A stretch of 53,498 bases of DNA from an uncultured Halomicronema sp. GTDB lineage: Bacteria; Cyanobacteriota; Cyanobacteriia; Phormidesmidales; Phormidesmidaceae. The stretch covers positions 1 to 53,498 of the forward strand of contig CALCCA010000148.1 in assembly GCA_937899725.1 (NCBI GenBank), written 5' to 3'. Shown here one piece after another: positions 1-8,009 of this stretch; within the stretch, counting starts at the first letter, position 1; each line of letters starts with the position of its first letter. The notes below the pieces were generated by a model that worked only from the letters and a program-made list of their open reading frames with translations, made no database searches and had not been told where the DNA came from. The position numbers were made by a program, and so were the translations under genes.

Positions 1-103
1 CGCCAGCTCCCCACAACAACTGCGCGATTACTCACTGTTTCACAACAACTCTATTACTCGTCGGCCAATATGCCAGTAGCGCTGATGGGTATCGTAGTAG
101 ATT

Positions 104-120
104 CGCCCTAGGCTAGGGCG
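104..120. other. Perfect palindrome in the array-distal flank
   Basis: Two 8-base arms, CGCCCTAG and CTAGGGCG, are separated by one base. Positions 1-187, on the trailer side of the CRISPR array, show no convincing gene, and this palindrome is the only structured element I see there. It could be a weak transcription stop for the leftward array transcript, but it lacks a T-run, so the role is open. Confidence 0.4.
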
Positions 121-187
121 ATCGGCAATTTACGCAGTGAGGTACGGCGCGGCTCACCGGGTTTGATCCGACCTGTTAATATTTGGG

Positions 188-878
188 GTTTCAATCCCCT
201 TGCGGGGAAATGGTGTCTTGCGACCTATCGGCTGCTTTGTATTGGATAGAAAACCCCTTAGTTTCAATCCCCTTGCGGGGAAATGGTGTCTTGCGACTAC
301 GAGTTTGATGCCGTTGGTGAATTAGATCTCCAGGTTTCAATCCCCTTGCGGGGAAATGGTGTCTTGCGACTGAGGGGCCGCGAGTTTATGCAACCTATAA
401 CCTGTTTCAATCCCCTTGCGGGGAAATGGTGTCTTGCGACCTGGGTTCACCGTGCTTACTTTGTCGAGTCGAGCTTTAAGTTTCAATCCCCTTGCGGGGA
501 AATGGTGTCTTGCGACTCAAAGAGCATCGGAAAGCCGCCATCAACCTACTGGTGTTTCAATCCCCTTGCGGGGAAATGGTGTCTTGCGACCTGCGTGGCA
601 GTGGTTTGCCGTTAGGGTCACGAGTTTCAATCCCCTTGCGGGGAAATGGTGTCTTGCGACATTTTATGGCGAGGATATTGGGGAAATCATCACGGGTTTC
701 AATCCCCTTGCGGGGAAATGGTGTCTTGCGACATCAGCCAGCAGGACGTTGAAAAGCTCAAGGATCGCAAGTTTCAATCCCCTTGCGGGGAAATGGTGTC
801 TTGCGACTTCACATGGCCACCTTAGCCAGGTGGGTGATTGAGTTTCAATCCCCTTGCGGGGAAATGGTGTCTTGCGAC
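188..878 (-). CRISPR. CRISPR array, 10 repeats and 9 spacers
   Basis: Ten 37-base repeats start at 188, 261, 334, 404, 480, 554, 624, 696, 771 and 842. I see no mismatch among them. Spacers are 33-39 bases. On the plus strand each repeat begins GTTTCAATCCCCTTGCGGGG, with a CCCC/GGGG hairpin, and ends TTGCGAC. Read on the minus strand the repeat ends ATTGAAAC, the usual 8-nt 5' handle of type I and type III crRNAs. Transcription is therefore inferred to run leftward, with the leader at 879-1133 and cas6 just beyond it. No degenerate terminal repeat is seen. The subtype cannot be fixed because no effector genes are present. Confidence 0.97.
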
Positions 879-1133
879 GGCGGATGTTTGAAACAATTTA
901 ATTGTCGAGGTTCTGAGACCATTATGCGCGAACTCCCAGAAATTGCCACCTAAACGCCTCTTTCGCTGATCAAACTTCTTTCCTCTATCGCCTGAACGCT
1001 TTGCCCCATCAGGATTCGCGTGATCGCGCGAACCCCTAATTCAAACCCGTAGCCTGAATTCCTTTATCTGCAATGGTTTAGCGCTCTATAGACCAAACCA
1101 CGGCAAAAACACCTACCCCTCCGCGCAGTAGCT
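879..1133 (-). promoter_or_regulatory. CRISPR leader region
   Basis: This gene-free stretch lies between the cas6 stop codon and the first (leader-end) repeat on the minus strand, where a leader and array promoter are expected. It contains an inverted repeat: GGATTCGCG at 1012-1020 and CGCGCGAACC at 1025-1034, separated by TGAT. Such a repeat could bind adaptation factors such as Cas1-Cas2 or host proteins. The assignment rests on repeat orientation and position. No -10/-35 pair was convincing. Confidence 0.6.
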
Positions 1134-2258
1134 TTATGAGGTTTCCCGCAGCGATCGCCGGGCTAGTTTGCCATAGGTTTTAGTCGTCTCATAAGACATC
1201 TCCAAATCATCCGCGATCGCTTGCAGAGTATCCCCCAGCTCTCGCCGCGCCAAAATCGTGGCCCAAATCTCGGCCACATCCTGCGCCCGATTCCCCCCGG
1301 TCCGCTTGCGCCGTGATCGAAACAACTCTGTCAGCTCCTCAATCCGTTTTGCTAGAAGGGCTTGCGCCGACGGCACTTCATACGCTTCTGCCTGCTTCAA
1401 ATGCCAACCCGCGATCGTTTCCCCCAAGCCAAACGTGGTCTTGTGCCCGGTGCCACAGTAAGGAGCAAACTGACCCAGCACCCAAAACAAATGCTCAAAC
1501 TCTGGCTGCTCCACGGCTTTGCGATCGAGCCCGTAGGTCACAGCGCCCGTAAAGCCCGTCACCGAGCCCCGCTTACCCGCAGCTACCTTCACCGACTGGA
1601 TCTGATGGCGCTGGACGATCACGTGATCATCAATCCAGTTCAGAAAAGCGTCCTGATCAATCGACTCTCCCGAAAAATGATTCCAGCGCCGCAGATAACT
1701 GTGAAACACATTACGGGGCCAGGGCAACGGCAGATGGTGTCCCTTGCGCCGAAAGCTGGTCGGACTGACAAAACTGAGGCTGAGACTGTTGCCTGACGGG
1801 GCAGACGCGGCTAGTTTGGCATAGGTCGTCGCCGGGAGTGCCGCCTTGACCTGCTGAATCGAGAAGGGCACATCCTTGAGCCCGATCGTCTCGGGTAACT
1901 TGGGGAGCCAGCTCGCGATCCCGGCCACCGTTTTCTGAGAGAGGGCACTGACGCGCCAGCGATAGGGCTTGCCGGTTTGCAACTGCAGTGCTCGGCTATG
2001 GGCCACAAACTGTCCATCTAGTCCAGTAATGGTAAACGGCTTTTCCGATTCACCATCGTGCAAATAGGCAGAGAGCGCCGGGTCAATCTGTTGAATCTGC
2101 TGCAAAAACCAGGCATGTAGGCCAATGGTGTATTGCGGATACAGTTCATCATCACCCTGCGCCACGAGCGAAAATTCTAGACCCACCAATTCAGTGCTTT
2201 TGGGCCAGCTAACTTTTGTCGTTTTTTTAGGCGTCTGCTTTCGAGACCGGGTAACCAT
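1134..2258 (-). CDS. cas6: Cas6 pre-crRNA endoribonuclease with C-terminal HTH extension
   Basis: This is a 374-residue protein of the Cas6 RAMP family, which cuts the repeat hairpin to release crRNAs with an 8-nt 5' handle. The diagnostic glycine-rich loop, GTGHKTTFGLG, lies at residues 269-279 after a basic RAMP core. A histidine near the N-terminus (H48 in IGLHAW) is a candidate catalytic residue. Residues about 295-374 extend past the usual RAMP end. They are basic and carry a predicted helix-turn-helix (LGDTLQAIADDLEMSYETTK) resembling a sigma-region or Xre-like element. It is on the same strand as the array, 255 bases from it. cas1, cas2 and all effector genes are absent from the window, so Cas6 must serve modules elsewhere or an orphan array. 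Confidence in Cas6 is high; the role of the extension is unknown. Confidence 0.9.
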   Translation of the reverse strand: MVTRSRKQTPKKTTKVSWPKSTELVGLEFSLVAQGDDELYPQYTIGLHAWFLQQIQQIDPALSAYLHDGESEKPFTITGLDGQFVAHSRALQLQTGKPYRWRVSALSQKTVAGIASWLPKLPETIGLKDVPFSIQQVKAALPATTYAKLAASAPSGNSLSLSFVSPTSFRRKGHHLPLPWPRNVFHSYLRRWNHFSGESIDQDAFLNWIDDHVIVQRHQIQSVKVAAGKRGSVTGFTGAVTYGLDRKAVEQPEFEHLFWVLGQFAPYCGTGHKTTFGLGETIAGWHLKQAEAYEVPSAQALLAKRIEELTELFRSRRKRTGGNRAQDVAEIWATILARRELGDTLQAIADDLEMSYETTKTYGKLARRSLRETS

Positions 2259-2381
2259 AAGCCAGAGAATCCGGTAGCGCGCTCAACGCTTTCAAGAGTA
2301 GCTCTAATCCCCCCAGGGGGATCACTCACTCGCTGCCAAGTCTAACTTCTAAACAGGTCATAGTCGGAGGCAGCAACTGGT

Positions 2382-3378
2382 CTAGGGCACACTTGGGTAT
2401 TTTTCTAGCGCTATCACCAATGCATACGGCACTGATGCCTCAGGATCGCTGTTCCAACCTCGATGCCCAATGACAGCGACAAAGAATTGCTGACCCAGTT
2501 CAGAACGCTTCGCTACCGCCCAATCTTTTTGAAGCGTACTGTCACTTCTAGAAAGCCGCATGAGCTAACCCGTGGCGCGATCTCGCCGCTTTCGATTCCC
2601 AATCGTCCACTTAAAGCTGCCCTTGACCTCCTCCACCGCCTCAGGCGCTTGATAGTCCTGCAAAACCCGACCGAGAAACGATAGCTTGGGTTCTCCCGGT
2701 CGACTACAGCGCCAATCCAACCAAGTAGATAGATAGATAGCGGCTCCGCCCCTGCTCCGTTCGGTGGGGCTGAGCCTTGTAGGCAAGCAAGACGCTGATA
2801 CGGAATTGAGTCTCCGGCGGTTGCGCTAACCAAGCATCCGGAACCGAAACCTGATACACATCCGCCTGCAACGGTTTAATCCACGGTTCTCCCGGCGTCG
2901 CATAGCGAACTGATCGCTCATCATCCGCCTGCAGTCTGCTCACATCGGGAATACCGTAGCCAAATTGGTTCAAGATATCCGCTTGAGACAGACGGGAAGA
3001 GAGCTCCCACTGGGGCCATTGGGCGGTGTAGGCGATCGCCGCTCGATAGAGCAAACAACTCTCACGAGGCAGGCTTTCGACTAGCTTGGTAAGCACCTGC
3101 TGCACTTCATCTCCCGACTGCCCCGTGACCACATCGGGTTTGATGCTGCCCCACAGCCCAGAGACCCGTTCAGTGCCTTTGCCGACCGTCAGGGCCATCA
3201 GACTTTGAGCTATTTCTCCGGTGCCCTCGGCGGTTGAAACGACAAACCAGCGATCGGTTTGCCACGTCAACTGATCCACTGCTGCCGCCCCAGCGCTGAG
3301 GTGAGTGGTGGAAAGAGCCGTCAGTTCCGGGCTGAATTCCTTGAGCGAGTACCATCGCTGCGGTTTCGTTTGCACCAA
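2382..3378 (-). pseudogene. Broken S8 (subtilisin-like, IteS-type) peptidase remnant
   Basis: Successive minus-strand frames spell the C-terminal half of a large S8-family peptidase of the type often found in defence islands. Recognisable segments are FGYGIPDVSRL, the beta-sandwich stretch around FRISVLLAYK, YLSTWLDWRCSRPGE, GSFKWTIGNRKRR, and a tail with LQKDWAV and FFVAVIGHRGW ending at TAG (2382-2384). Two lesions are visible. A CTAT tetranucleotide run near 2725-2741 has one unit too many; removing four bases restores the frame into YLSTWLDW. An in-frame TAG also sits at 2565-2567. The N-terminal catalytic part, including any GTS-type serine motif, is missing; only WGSIKPDVV resembles the conserved core. 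The family call rests on remembered C-terminal motifs. Confidence 0.65.
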
Positions 3379-3420
3379 CTATTTGCAATATATTGGGGGC
3401 AAACTGCTCGGCAGCGATTT

Positions 3421-3745
3421 CTAGCGGGGCAAGAGCATTGGCGGCTTTTCGAGAATGAGCGGACGGCTTCCTCTGAGACCCCTCATGTGGGGTTCGATGA
3501 CTTGCAGGGTGGCCCCCACCTCCTGCTGGGTGCGGCGTTTGCGGGGGGTGAAGGCGGCGGCTAAAGAAGTCGGTACTGGGCAGGTGAAGCTGTCTCTGTT
3601 CATTGACGAGAACGGTCTTCCGCCACTCATGGGGATTGTTACCAGGCACCCCTTCCCGCTCTTGTTTCTCCAGCGGCAGGGCGTCGGGAGTGAAGTGATG
3701 CTGGAGCAGCGGTCGATTGCCTTTGATGACGTTAATGGACACCAA
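3421..3745 (-). pseudogene. Frameshifted phage/defence-island-like hypothetical gene
   Basis: One frame gives a coherent N-terminus (NRPLLQHHFTPDAL, then VPGNNPHEWRKTVLV and LHLPSTDFFS). The sense then continues in another frame (TPRKRRTQQEVGATLQVIEP) until a stop at 3421-3423. This pattern resembles a family of about 200-residue proteins of unknown function found in phages and accessory islands, here shifted once and truncated. The 3421 stop and a second TAG just before 3378 lie in the same frame as the peptidase remnant, so two decayed genes may have been joined by deletion. No function is proposed. Confidence 0.45.
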
Positions 3746-3779
3746 ACAGCGACATTTAATTCGCGAATGTACAGAAGAA

Positions 3780-3827
<48 letters not shown>

Positions 3828-3990
3828 TCAGAAAGTCTTATAACCTTTGCTGTGCTCTAATTGTAGCGGTTCTCAATAAAACGTTCTACCAGACTTCTAC
3901 CAAGCGCCTCATCCTTCTTGTTGCTCGGTATCCGATAAATGGCTTTTGCCGCTCGTTAAGATGATCAGTGTCTTAATCTGCTGACTCAAG

Positions 3991-4080
3991 ATGACCCCAA
4001 CAACGACGATGGTGCTGACTGACACCATATATGAGTTAGTCAATGGAGAGCTTGTCCAAATGGCGCTTGGGATAGGGTAG
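3991..4080 (+). pseudogene. Uma2-family N-terminal fragment
   Basis: A 29-residue open frame reads from ATG through YELVNGELVQMALG before TAG. YELVNGELVxM is the N-terminal signature of the Uma2 (DUF820) nuclease-like family, which is much expanded in cyanobacteria. Only traces such as MAKLLLV follow the stop. It is on the opposite strand to the intact Uma2 gene at 4277-4873. The rest of the 3827-4276 gap shows nothing else I can support. Confidence 0.35.
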
Positions 4081-4276
4081 TATGGCGAAATTATTGCTGG
4101 TATAGCAAGCCGCAGTTTGATCAGGTCACCTCAAATGCCTGAAATCACCATTAAATAGGCTTTTTGATTTTGACTTCCGACTTCTTCATTCCGCATTCTG
4201 CTATGGATACGGTCATTAGCCTCACTGAAGGCGTTGGTTCTTTGGGCCAATACCATATATTGCAACGACTCTGTCC

Positions 4277-4873
4277 CTATCTGACCGTATCCAGGATTTC
4301 ATCAGCAGTCAGTGAAAAGGGAATACCCATCTCAGCCAGTTGGGGAGATTGGATAGGGGCATTCTCGGTAAACTGGCTCACTTCTTGATAGTTGCCCTGG
4401 TCAAGTTGTAGGACGGTGATGATGTTCTCTGACAGATCAAGCAGCCAATATTCAGGGACGCCTCTGGCCGCATATTGTCGCCGCTTGCGTTCATAGTCCC
4501 GTTCCCGATTTCGTTCTCCGGGGAAAACCACCTCAACGACTAGATGGGGCGGCAACATATCAAAGGTGATGATGAGTCGTTTGCGAGTCAGCTCCAGATG
4601 TTCTTCTCGCAGAACTACCAGGTCTGGATAGCGATTGGCAGGATCGCCTGACTGCAATACGGGGACCTGAAGTTCACAACTATGGGGCTGAATCTGACGA
4701 AACGGCAATCCAGCATTGACCAACTGCAGGAAGAGGAAATTGGCTAGGGACGTGTTGGGTTCTGATTCGGGCGGCAACTCGACTAACCTCCCATCCACTA
4801 GTTCATATCGCTTATCCGTGCCGTCATCCCATTCGAGATATTGCTCAAATGTCAATCGCTGGGCTGTGGTCAT
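4277..4873 (-). CDS. Uma2 family endonuclease-like protein (DUF820)
   Basis: This 198-residue protein is full length for Uma2, a PD-(D/E)XK-like fold found in many copies per cyanobacterial genome. Signatures are YELVDGRLVELPPES near residue 23, RYPDLVVL with the candidate metal-binding aspartate D84, LVVEVV with E114, then DYERKRRQYAARGVPEYWLLDL. The proposed activity is a DNA nuclease, linked in the literature to transposon-related clades, but the in vivo role is unsettled. It lies between the tRNA relic and the ParM operon, on the same strand but separated by 77 bases, so it is probably its own unit. Confidence 0.85.
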   Translation of the reverse strand: MTTAQRLTFEQYLEWDDGTDKRYELVDGRLVELPPESEPNTSLANFLFLQLVNAGLPFRQIQPHSCELQVPVLQSGDPANRYPDLVVLREEHLELTRKRLIITFDMLPPHLVVEVVFPGERNRERDYERKRRQYAARGVPEYWLLDLSENIITVLQLDQGNYQEVSQFTENAPIQSPQLAEMGIPFSLTADEILDTVR

Positions 4874-4950
4874 TGCTAACAGCCTCCAGGGCGTTGATTG
4901 AATTGTGGCATCCTGATGGATTTCTGTGAGATTGCGACTAAACCAACAAC

Positions 4951-5337
4951 CTATCTGTCCTCCTCCCTGCCATGTGCAGATGCGGTTTTTAACGGATTCC
5001 TTTGGCCGTCTTGTTGTAGTTCCTGCCGTATCAAAGCAAACCGTTGAACATCTCCTTGCGTTAGCCAGGAATCAATTTCATAAAATGCTTGTCCATTCTC
5101 ATGCTGAGTTCGCAGCGTTAGAATCGTCTCTGGCAGGTGGTGGGCATTGCCCTTGAACTCAATGTTTAAACTTCGACCTCGTTCTACGATCGTGTAAAAA
5201 TGCTTGCCCTCGAACACACGCTGCCCCCGAGGCTGGTCTTGGCAGAATCGCTCTAAAAGCAACGCCGCAGTCCCCGCAATCTGTTCCTGGGTCTTGCGGT
5301 CAACTGGGATAGGGGTTCTGGGCGGCGGTCGGTTCAT
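4951..5337 (-). CDS. Hypothetical protein, third gene of the parM-like operon
   Basis: This is a 128-residue soluble protein I do not recognise by family name. The start codon overlaps the stop of the preceding gene (ATGA at 5334-5337), so the two are translationally coupled. The N-terminus is proline-rich (MNRPPPRTPIPVD). The middle (FYTIVERGRSLNIEFKG) looks like an alpha/beta domain and the C-terminus is charged and disordered. The position behind an actin-like ATPase suggests a plasmid maintenance role, possibly a partition adaptor. That is inference from context only. Confidence 0.6.
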   Translation of the reverse strand: MNRPPPRTPIPVDRKTQEQIAGTAALLLERFCQDQPRGQRVFEGKHFYTIVERGRSLNIEFKGNAHHLPETILTLRTQHENGQAFYEIDSWLTQGDVQRFALIRQELQQDGQRNPLKTASAHGREEDR

Positions 5338-5876
5338 GTCAGGTCATTGATGAATGGATTCAGCCCTGCCATGATGGCGGCATCATCACCCAAAAACTCT
5401 CGCAGTTGTTCATCTACAGGACCAACGGCAGGGGAAGCCTGAGTGGATGAGTTCGAGAACATCTCTGCTTTATCGGGTTCTACCTTTATGAATGAGGCAG
5501 AACCATTGGCGTGTGTTGGGCCAGTAACTTGGATGCCTTGCCCATTTGTCCCTGCTGGCCATGGCAATGTGCCAAGGCTGGTCTGGCCGTTGAAGATGAA
5601 ATCCGGGGACAGTAACTCAGGAAGGAATTGTTCCTGGATTTCCAGAATCTGAGACGTCAACTGCCGGATCGATCTCATTGCCTGCCGCCGGACTTCTTCC
5701 GCAGATGCTTCAACTGCCGCCATGGCAAAGGGAGCATAGAAACCGTTCAACGCAGATCGCGTGCGAGCATGAAGGTCATGACGCGATCGCCCGCGACAGT
5801 AATCGATGACTCCCATATCTAATTCATCCTGGCTGGAGTATTGAATTCGGGCTTTCGGTCTGAATGCTTGGGTCAT
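5334..5876 (-). CDS. Hypothetical protein, second gene of the parM-like operon (ParR candidate)
   Basis: I use the ATG at 5876 (180 residues, beginning MTQAFRPKARIQY). The longer open frame to 6041 runs inside the upstream ATPase gene and its extra N-terminus looks like non-coding readthrough. The N-terminal 60 residues are basic and mixed alpha/beta. A helical stretch (ASAEEVRRQAMRSIRQLTSQILEIQEQFLPELL) could be a coiled coil. The C-terminal 90 residues are low in order. In type II partition operons the gene after parM encodes ParR, which binds the upstream direct repeats. Position makes this the best ParR candidate, but I see no clear ribbon-helix-helix motif, so the role is unproven. Confidence 0.6.
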   Translation of the reverse strand: MTQAFRPKARIQYSSQDELDMGVIDYCRGRSRHDLHARTRSALNGFYAPFAMAAVEASAEEVRRQAMRSIRQLTSQILEIQEQFLPELLSPDFIFNGQTSLGTLPWPAGTNGQGIQVTGPTHANGSASFIKVEPDKAEMFSNSSTQASPAVGPVDEQLREFLGDDAAIMAGLNPFINDLT

Positions 5877-5919
5877 GCGTCCAAGTCCTCGATTTTGGGT
5901 GAGTTGCTTGAGGTGATCG

Positions 5920-7053
5920 CTAACGAGATTGAGCGGGTGCTGTGCTGTACATGAATGTTTTGAACAGGCCATAGACATCTGCCCAGCGCACGCTGGTAAC
6001 CAAATCCGGCTCTGGTGTTCCAGCCTGACTTCGGAGTACATCCGTCATTTCTGGCCTTAAGGTCTCAGCCCAGGTGATTTGCTGAGTGAGTCCCCGCTGG
6101 TCAAAAAATTGTTCCAGCTCTGAACGAATGAAGTAGGCCGCTCCTCCACCCACAATCAAGTCCATTTCAGCAGAGGGCAACCACTCCACCAAAAACTGAT
6201 TGACTCGCTCCAGGTAGAACTCGCGCGCATAGATACAGGCTTGAGACAGATCGAGGGCTTCCTGCCGACCGGGAATCTGAAACGTTTCATTCCCCTGAAG
6301 GATTGCTTCGAGCAAGGCTGGATCATCCGGGGCGACACCGGGCAGTTCAGTCGCACATTGCTTCAAGTACTCCACAAATCCGGGGCCTTGAGAAGTGCTG
6401 TTGGTTTCCTGGGGAGTACTGCCCTTCTCGAAGGTGAGGATGGAGAGATTGCGGTGACCAAACATGAGAACGACAACGGTGCGATCGCGAATATTGACAC
6501 TAGATTTAGCCAACTGCAATCCCTTCGCGAGGTAAAGCCCAGCTCCCTCTGGTTGCATCTCAACTCGCTCCAGCTGCCCAGAGAGAACTTTGCCACGAAA
6601 GCTGAATTCTGAAATTGCCCCTTGAATCTGGGTTTTGAGTTCTTTTCGGTCTTGCCAGTATTCTTCCAGCGGCAGCAGCAAACCTAAATGAACGTCGAAC
6701 TCACAACCAGAGTTTTCGGAATCTTGTTTCCTCAACGTCTTGTTGGCAATAACGCCGAGGGTTGCCAGGATTTTGTAGACGGCGCGATCGCGTTTAGGCA
6801 AAGCTAATCCAGAATCCCCTTTTTGAGCGATCGCGAGTGCCCCAACGGCATAGGTGCCGTTACCTACCATGATGTAAGCACTATCTTCCGGTTCCTGGCT
6901 CGTGAGTCCGCCTAATGTGAGGCGATTGAGCCGGGCGGGATTGAGCCGAGCCACTTGCGGAGCCAAATGCAGTAGTTCGGGCTTACGGTACCAATAAAAG
7001 CACTTGGTCGCGGAACTGCCCATATCGATGTAAGTCTGAATTTTTGCAGTCAT
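5920..7053 (-). CDS. parM: ParM/StbA-like actin-family ATPase (plasmid segregation)
   Basis: This 377-residue protein belongs to the actin/Hsp70/sugar-kinase ATPase superfamily. Visible nucleotide motifs are an N-terminal phosphate-1 segment (YIDMGSSATKCFYW, D10), a phosphate-2-like segment (VVVLMFGHRN) and the adenosine motif LIVGGGAAYF near residue 300. Filaments of such proteins push sister plasmids apart when nucleated by an adaptor bound to a centromere. The two co-oriented downstream genes and the 11-bp direct repeats upstream (7154-7356) fit a type II partition cassette. It starts at 7053, and the sequence ACGACTTGT near 7069-7077 repeats the centromere unit close to the start, suggesting autoregulation. 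Cyanobacterial members are divergent, so the polymer type is not certain. Confidence 0.8.
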   Translation of the reverse strand: MTAKIQTYIDMGSSATKCFYWYRKPELLHLAPQVARLNPARLNRLTLGGLTSQEPEDSAYIMVGNGTYAVGALAIAQKGDSGLALPKRDRAVYKILATLGVIANKTLRKQDSENSGCEFDVHLGLLLPLEEYWQDRKELKTQIQGAISEFSFRGKVLSGQLERVEMQPEGAGLYLAKGLQLAKSSVNIRDRTVVVLMFGHRNLSILTFEKGSTPQETNSTSQGPGFVEYLKQCATELPGVAPDDPALLEAILQGNETFQIPGRQEALDLSQACIYAREFYLERVNQFLVEWLPSAEMDLIVGGGAAYFIRSELEQFFDQRGLTQQITWAETLRPEMTDVLRSQAGTPEPDLVTSVRWADVYGLFKTFMYSTAPAQSR

Positions 7054-7153
7054 AAATAGAGGTCAATAACGACTTGTCATCAACAACATGAAGGTGTTTA
7101 GAGAGCCCTGTTATCGCTGAATAACACTCTCATTTTGGCCAGTCGTTTTAATT

Positions 7154-7356
7154 CACGACTTAATCACGGTTGAATTGTGATTTCCAGTAAACTCAATCAA
7201 TGACATGATGCAGAATCTCGAGATGCTTCAGTGTTTAAGCACAGCTTGATCACGACTTAAACATGGCTAAAAATATTTAGAAGCCATAATCGAAATAAAT
7301 TGAGCCGTTATTCAAAACTTGAACACGACTTATTCACGACTTATTCACGACTTGAC
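7154..7356. repeat. 11-bp direct-repeat clusters, parC-like centromere/operator
   Basis: Units matching CACGACTTAAT recur in helical phase in three clusters: 7154-7164 and 7165-7175; 7240-7250, 7251-7261 and 7262-7272; and 7313-7323, 7324-7334, 7335-7345 and 7346-7356. The best copies are CACGACTTATT twice in tandem at 7324-7345; others are degenerate. An inverted pair AGTCGT/ACGACT flanks 7141-7160. Tandem 11-bp repeats upstream of an actin-like ATPase gene match the layout of the R1 plasmid parC site, where ParR binds. The region probably serves as both centromere and operon operator. Bases 7054-7153 hold one further half-unit and the inverted repeat GTTAT/ATAAC at 7110-7125. Confidence 0.75.
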
Positions 7357-7681
7357 GGAAGTTCCTGATTTTATCCTGCTGAATTTACTCACTAATGTGA
7401 TTTTCAAGAACTAATTTCACAGTCTTTCCGCTGATTCAAAACAAGCATTTTGCCTGAGCTAAAACTGGAGACATTAACGTGTTGTTCCCAACAGCAATTC
7501 TCTGGAAGAGAACGACAGGTAACTGAATATTGGGGGCTACGCCACTCCACTGCGTTTCGTTGCTCCGCGTTCCACACACCACGCCCAGCCCTGGGCCAGG
7601 GGATTCTGGAAACCCCGCTCAGCAAGGGATGCAGTCGTGGTTGAGAATCACCGCTCATGTATTGAATTCACGGAAAGACTG
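7357..7681. other. Gene-poor region upstream of the mobilization genes, candidate oriT
   Basis: No convincing coding frame exists here. A palindrome, GCCCAG-CC-CTGGGC, lies at 7583-7596, followed by a short G-rich stretch. MobF relaxases normally nick an oriT upstream of the accessory gene and relaxase, so this interval is the natural place for it. I cannot identify a nic site by sequence. Repetitive-looking bases (near 7534-7560) may belong to a dispersed cyanobacterial repeat. Confidence 0.3.
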
Positions 7682-7999
7682 ATGGGTAAAGGATTTAGCG
7701 TATCGCTGCCCCTGGAAGAGGCGGCAGCGGTGGAAAAAGAGGCCAATCGGCTGGGATTGCCAGCCGCCAGCATCATTCGGTTGATGATGCGTGACGGTCA
7801 GCAGCGTCACGAACTAGAGCACCAGATGGATGACCTGAAGGCCCGCATGGAACGATTGCAACTGCAGTTCCAAGGACTGCAGATTCTGCTGGAGACCGTT
7901 GCGCGGGAGCAGGCCAATGCCCGAGGCCCACAAGCCCTAGAGAATCGGAAGGCGCTGATTCAGGAGATTCGCAAACGCCAGGACCGGATAGGCAGTTAG
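7682..7999 (+). CDS. Ribbon-helix-helix relaxosome accessory protein
   Basis: I choose the ATG at 7682 (105 residues), preceded by GGAAAG six bases upstream, over the GTG at 7637. The N-terminus (FSVSLPLEEAAAVEKEANRLGLPAASIIRLMMRDG) has the beta-strand-helix-helix pattern of ribbon-helix-helix DNA-binding proteins such as TraY or MobC. A long charged coiled coil (residues about 40-95) follows. The MobF gene starts 10 bases after its stop, with its Shine-Dalgarno overlapping this stop codon, so the pair is one operon. The likely job is to bind oriT and recruit or orient the relaxase. The DNA target is unknown. Confidence 0.7.
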   Translation: MGKGFSVSLPLEEAAAVEKEANRLGLPAASIIRLMMRDGQQRHELEHQMDDLKARMERLQLQFQGLQILLETVAREQANARGPQALENRKALIQEIRKRQDRIGS

Positions 8000-8009
8000 G
8001 AGGTGGGGC

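Noticed and set aside
283-841. Three overlapping open frames across the CRISPR array
   Set aside because: They consist of repeated translations of the CRISPR repeat and spacers, without any protein-like sequence.
5877-6041. Longer N-terminus for the second gene of the parM-like operon
   Set aside because: The extension runs antiparallel in phase within the parM-like gene and lacks protein-like composition; the ATG at 5876 is better placed.
7404-7658. Opposed open frames in the gap before the accessory protein gene
   Set aside because: Composition is repeat-like, no ribosome sites or family resemblance; the interval is better explained as control or oriT DNA.
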